Shown: positions 60,711-64,000 of the stretch, one piece after another
Position numbering within the stretch: position 1 is the first letter of the stretch
How the letters are laid out: every line of letters starts with the position of its first letter
Source of the DNA: JAJZVS01 sp963708095
GTDB lineage: Bacteria > Pseudomonadota > Alphaproteobacteria > Acetobacterales > Acetobacteraceae
DNA length: 64,000 nt
NCBI GenBank assembly: GCA_963708095.1
Contig: OY970182.1
Coordinates: forward strand, 992,001-1,056,000
Direction of reading: 5' to 3'
The notes under the pieces: model-generated
The model's input: the letters and a program-made list of their open reading frames with translations, nothing else
What the model was told of the DNA's origin: nothing
Databases searched by the model: none
Made by a program: the position numbers and the translations under genes

Positions 60711-62750
60711 ATGCGAGTCCGCACTTTGTTCCTTGCCGCGCTGTTTACCGTCGCCGTGCCGGGCCTGGTCGGTGCGCTCTGGTCGGCGGGCACGGCCTGG
60801 TCGTCGTGGTCGCGGGCGAACGAGGCGATGGCGCTCACCGACGCGCTCGGCGCCTCGATGCAGGCCGCGGTCACCGCCGCGGTGGAACGCGGCTTCCTGC
60901 TGCCGATGGCCGCCGGCACCGGCGACCGCGCGGGGATGGACCGGATCGTTGCCGTCCAGACGGGCGACGCCGCGGCGGCCCGACGGCATTTCGCGGGGCT
61001 CGGTCTGCCGATCGCGGCGTTCGACCGGGCGAACGGGGCGGTGGCCGGGCTGGTGGACCGGCTGCGGGACGCGGACGGCACAAAGGATCCGGCGCTGATG
61101 CGTCAGGCGGTCGCCGTGCCGACGGCGCTGGTGGGTGCGCTCGGCCGGCTCGATATCACGGTGCAGCAGCGGCTGATGCGGGAGGATCCGGCCGTGGCCG
61201 GCTATGCGGGCCTTGCCGAGCTGCTGATGGATCTGCGCGGCGTCGCCGGCCTGCGCAGTGCGATGGAACTCTCCTGGCTGAGCGGGCAGAAGGCCGATCC
61301 GGCGATGCTCATCCGGCTCGACCATCTGACCGGGTCGGTCAGTACGCTCTGGGCAACGATCCAGCGCACAGCGCGGGTGCTGCCGCCGGACCCGACCTTG
61401 AGCGGCGCGCTGGCCGCCACCAGGGACGGGTTCTTCGCGACCGGCGAGCCGGGATTCCTCAAGACCGCCGATCTCGCCCGCGCGCATGACCGGACGGCCG
61501 AGACCGCGGATCATCTGCACCAGTTCGCGGTGCGTTGGCTGGCCACCTTGCAGACGCCGCGGGATGCGGCCCTGACCGCGACCCGGCACGCGGCGCTGGG
61601 CCAGCGCGAGCAGGCGGTGCTGGACCTCATCCTGGCCGGGATGGCGATGCTGGTCGCGCTCGGCCTTGCGCTTGGGGCCGGGCTGCTGCTGTGGCGGCGG
61701 GTGCTCACCTCGCTGGGGCGGCTCACCGATACGCTCGGCCGGCTGGCGGCGGGCGAGCTCGACAGCGTCGTCGCCGATCGTGACCGCGGCGACGAGATCG
61801 GGGCCATCGCCCAGGCGGTGGAGACGTTGCGCAGCGGCGCGCTCGAAGCCCGGCATATCGCCGCCACCGCCGCCGCCGAGCAGGAGAAGAAACTGGCCGA
61901 GGCCGAGCGCCTGGCCACCTTGCTCGCCGGGTTCGAGCGCGGCGCCGGGGAAGCGGTCTCCGGCGTCGCCACCGCAACCGGAGCCTTGCAGCAGACGGCG
62001 GATGCGCTGAACGAACTTGCGCAGGGCGCCGAGGGCGAAGCCGGGGCGATCGCCGAAAGCGCCGCCGGCGCCTCCGCCGGGGTCGATCAGCTCGCCGCCG
62101 CGACCGAGGAACTGTCCGCCTCGATCCGGGAAATCTCCGCGCGCATGACCGAAACCGCCGCCGCCGTGGAACGCGCCGCGACGGATGCCAACGGATCGGC
62201 GAAGCACGTCGGCGTGCTGGCGGAAACCGCAAGCGGCATCGGCGAAGTGGTCCGCCTGATCGAGGATATCGCCGGGCAGACCAACCTGCTGGCGCTGAAC
62301 GCCACGATCGAGGCGGCGCGCGCGGGTGACGCCGGCAAGGGCTTCGCGGTGGTCGCCGGGGAGGTGAAAAGCCTCGCCAACCAGACCGCCCAGGCGACCG
62401 GCAAGATCGCCGCCCAGATCGCCACCATCCAGGCGCAGACCAACGAATCGGTGGCCGCCATCGCCAAGGTCGCCGAGCGCATCAGCGGTCTCACGATGAT
62501 TGCCGCCACCGTCGCGAGCGCAGTGGAGGAACAGCGCGCGGCCACCGACGAGATTGCCCGCAGCGTGCAGCAGGCCGCCCAGGGCACCGGCAACGTCTCC
62601 CAGGGCGTGGCCGGGCTGCGCCAGCGGACCGAGGATACTTCCGCCGCCGCCGAACGCATTCGCGGCGTCGCGCGCGATCTCGACGGCAGGCTCGGAACCT
62701 TGCGCAGCAGTATCGACGGGCTGCTCGCGGGGATGAAACGGGCGGCGTGA
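60711..62750 (+). CDS. Methyl-accepting chemotaxis protein, copy 2
   Basis: The 679-aa protein has the same layout and length as copy 1. The signalling domain is almost identical from about 480 to 570; the periplasmic domain diverged clearly (for example VERGFLLPMAAGTGDRAGMD here against VERGDLVALAGGAGNASDPE in copy 1). The upstream AGGAGGGTTCG leader matches too. It is a tandem duplication with ligand-domain divergence. Confidence 0.93.
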   Translation: MRVRTLFLAALFTVAVPGLVGALWSAGTAWSSWSRANEAMALTDALGASMQAAVTAAVERGFLLPMAAGTGDRAGMDRIVAVQTGDAAAARRHFAGLGLPIAAFDRANGAVAGLVDRLRDADGTKDPALMRQAVAVPTALVGALGRLDITVQQRLMREDPAVAGYAGLAELLMDLRGVAGLRSAMELSWLSGQKADPAMLIRLDHLTGSVSTLWATIQRTARVLPPDPTLSGALAATRDGFFATGEPGFLKTADLARAHDRTAETADHLHQFAVRWLATLQTPRDAALTATRHAALGQREQAVLDLILAGMAMLVALGLALGAGLLLWRRVLTSLGRLTDTLGRLAAGELDSVVADRDRGDEIGAIAQAVETLRSGALEARHIAATAAAEQEKKLAEAERLATLLAGFERGAGEAVSGVATATGALQQTADALNELAQGAEGEAGAIAESAAGASAGVDQLAAATEELSASIREISARMTETAAAVERAATDANGSAKHVGVLAETASGIGEVVRLIEDIAGQTNLLALNATIEAARAGDAGKGFAVVAGEVKSLANQTAQATGKIAAQIATIQAQTNESVAAIAKVAERISGLTMIAATVASAVEEQRAATDEIARSVQQAAQGTGNVSQGVAGLRQRTEDTSAAAERIRGVARDLDGRLGTLRSSIDGLLAGMKRAA

Positions 62751-62777
62751 GCCGCGGGCCGGTACGGCGGGCGGCGG

Positions 62778-63593
62778 TCAGTCGCCCGTCCAGCCGATCC
62801 AGTTGCACACCCCCTGCCCCATCACCCTCGCCAGCTCCGCCCCGGCCAGCCATGGCAGTTCCTCGGTGAACAGGCCCACGCATTGGCGGTAGCTGCACGG
62901 CATCCGCGTGATGTCGGTGCCCCAGAAGAACCGGTCCGGGCCGAAGGCGTCGAACAGCCGGTGCAGCGGGTCGTGGATGTTGCGGAACGGGTAGGCTTCG
63001 GTCGAATAGGCCGGCGCGCCGGTGGCCTTCACCGCCACGTTCGGACAGCGCCGGGCGATGTCGAGCAGCGCCGGCATCGTCTCCAACGCCGCTGCATCCT
63101 GCGCCGGGCGCACCCAGCCGAGGTGGTCGATGATCAGCCGCAGCCGCGGGTGGCGCTCGGCGATGGCAGCGAACGCGGGCAGGAAGCGCCAGGCCAGGGT
63201 GGCGACCGGCAGGCCAAGCCGCTCGGCTGCCGGCCACACCCAATCCATCGTGCCGTCCTCGGCCCAGCTGCGCTGGTGCGGCTGGGTCAGCGCCCAGCGC
63301 AGCCCGCGCATGCCGGGCCGGTCCTTCCAGTGCTCGATCGCCGCGCGGCTCTCCGGGGCGTCGGGCGGGAACTGGCCGAGGATGGCGAAGCGGCCGGGGT
63401 GCGCCTGGACGGCGGCGACCGCGACCTCGTTGCCGCCCTTGTCCCAGCCCGGGGGATGGATCACCGCGGCATCGACGCCGGCCGCCGCCATCTCGGCCAG
63501 GAGTTCATCGGCGGTGAAGGCGGGCACCTGGCGGTGGTGCGCGCTCGGCGTGCCGCGCGCCCACAGATGCACCTGCGCATCGACGATCCGCAT
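62778..63593 (-). CDS. Amidohydrolase family 2 (TIM-barrel) protein
   Basis: The 271-aa metal-dependent hydrolase shows the first ligand pair in DAQVHLW, a later His in LIIDHLGWV and the distal Asp in FFWGTDITRMP. These match the amidohydrolase-2/decarboxylase group. The substrate is unknown. It lies downstream of the partial gene at the window end on the same strand, probably in one operon. Confidence 0.87.
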   Translation of the reverse strand: MRIVDAQVHLWARGTPSAHHRQVPAFTADELLAEMAAAGVDAAVIHPPGWDKGGNEVAVAAVQAHPGRFAILGQFPPDAPESRAAIEHWKDRPGMRGLRWALTQPHQRSWAEDGTMDWVWPAAERLGLPVATLAWRFLPAFAAIAERHPRLRLIIDHLGWVRPAQDAAALETMPALLDIARRCPNVAVKATGAPAYSTEAYPFRNIHDPLHRLFDAFGPDRFFWGTDITRMPCSYRQCVGLFTEELPWLAGAELARVMGQGVCNWIGWTGD

Positions 63594-63608
63594 GCGGGCC
63601 GCTCCCGC

Positions 63609-64000
63609 CTAGCGCAGCGCCGCGATCCCCATCGCGGCTCCGAACCGGCGGGAGGCTTCCAGCGGATCGCCGTATTTGCGGTGCATCGCGGTGTGGTAGG
63701 CGGCGGCCAGCACCAGCCGGTCCTTCTCCGGGCTATGGTTCTTGCCGAAATCCTCCAGCATGCACTGGGCGATTTCCTGGTTGTGCGGATCGTTGCCGAT
63801 CCGGCACGCGGCGAGCGCCACCCGCTGCACCAGCGGCCTGCGGTCGGCGACATTATCAAGGTACGCCTGCGTCCAGGCCAGGCTCTCCGGCCCGTTCAGC
63901 CCCAGCACCGCGCCTTCCACCCGGTCGAGCAACTGCCCCGCGCCCATCCGGTCCGCCCCGGCAGGGGCGCGGATCGCGACCGGGTGCACGTCGCCGATGC
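63609..64000 (-). CDS. Unknown protein, 5' end beyond the window
   Basis: At least 130 residues; the frame stays open to the window edge (IGDVHPVAIRAPAG just before the first internal GTG). It is helical and contains LDRVEGAVLGLNGPESLAWT and AAYHTAMHRKYGDPLEASRR. I do not recognise the family. It ends 15 nt before the amidohydrolase gene. Confidence 0.65.
   Translation of the reverse strand, partial: IGDVHPVAIRAPAGADRMGAGQLLDRVEGAVLGLNGPESLAWTQAYLDNVADRRPLVQRVALAACRIGNDPHNQEIAQCMLEDFGKNHSPEKDRLVLAAAYHTAMHRKYGDPLEASRRFGAAMGIAALR

Overview
The window is GC-rich DNA, roughly 70% by eye, from an alphaproteobacterium. A member of the Acetobacteraceae or a near relative is my best guess. The reasons are a fused IspDF, a P4-type island in a tRNA-Ser gene, many GC-rich palindromic repeats carrying a shared block (AAGGCCAGGGGGCGCTG followed by a C-rich arm), and GTG starts in overlapping operons. 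This is inference from gene content; no rRNA gene is present to settle it.

1-5760 is mostly housekeeping: a small lipoprotein, ispDF, a two-helix membrane protein, a tandem GNAT protein and two paralogous class I aminotransferases in a tightly overlapping run. 5997-21567 is a cell-surface polysaccharide locus: glycosyltransferase plus methyltransferase; a serine-acetyltransferase-like / FkbH / acyl carrier protein operon with a good promoter; a flippase; a large membrane protein; a Wzc-type chain-length kinase; and a Wza-type export lipoprotein. It is full of decayed genes: HlyD cut by an IS1380-like remnant, an IS630-like remnant, acyltransferase 3 with an in-frame stop, a DUF4910-like scrap, amtB with an in-frame stop, and a frameshifted phytanoyl-CoA dioxygenase. 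The UbiH-type hydroxylase inside it looks intact.

21978-26173 holds a YihY protein, an EthD/TauD pair, a BioF2-type acyltransferase and a DUF1269 protein. 26685-32450 is a sulfur-mobilisation operon on the minus strand, in transcription order cysE, iscR, two cysteine desulfurases, a 2Fe-2S ferredoxin and mnmA. It has a sigma70-like promoter overlapped by a good match to a type 1 IscR box. A 338-bp inverted repeat with perfect 77-bp inner arms lies between the ferredoxin gene and mnmA. 32892-38919 holds an alpha/beta hydrolase with a terminator, a B12-dependent ribonucleotide reductase, an atypical lactate/malate-family dehydrogenase, a glyoxalase II and a GST.

39065-52853 is a 13.8-kb integrative element at the 3' end of tRNA-Ser(CGA), bounded by 14-bp direct repeats, with a P4-family integrase next to the far repeat. 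It carries a TacAT-type toxin-antitoxin pair with a promoter/operator, two divergent YodC-like proteins, a serine resolvase with its own dyad, a RepA-like helicase beside three direct repeats, two small excisionase-like proteins, a decayed ParB-like gene and about a dozen small unknown proteins. It resembles a phage satellite or a small integrative plasmid; no capsid, tail or conjugation genes are seen.

52996-57026 is an IS landing zone. An IS701-type element (53434-54945, TTAG target duplication) splits a hypothetical gene whose frame is restored exactly when the IS is removed. An IS6-type element (56186-57026) has a frameshifted transposase. From 57138 on there are an SDR, a carboxymuconolactone-decarboxylase-like protein, two tandem paralogous chemoreceptors, an amidohydrolase and a partial unknown gene at the window end.
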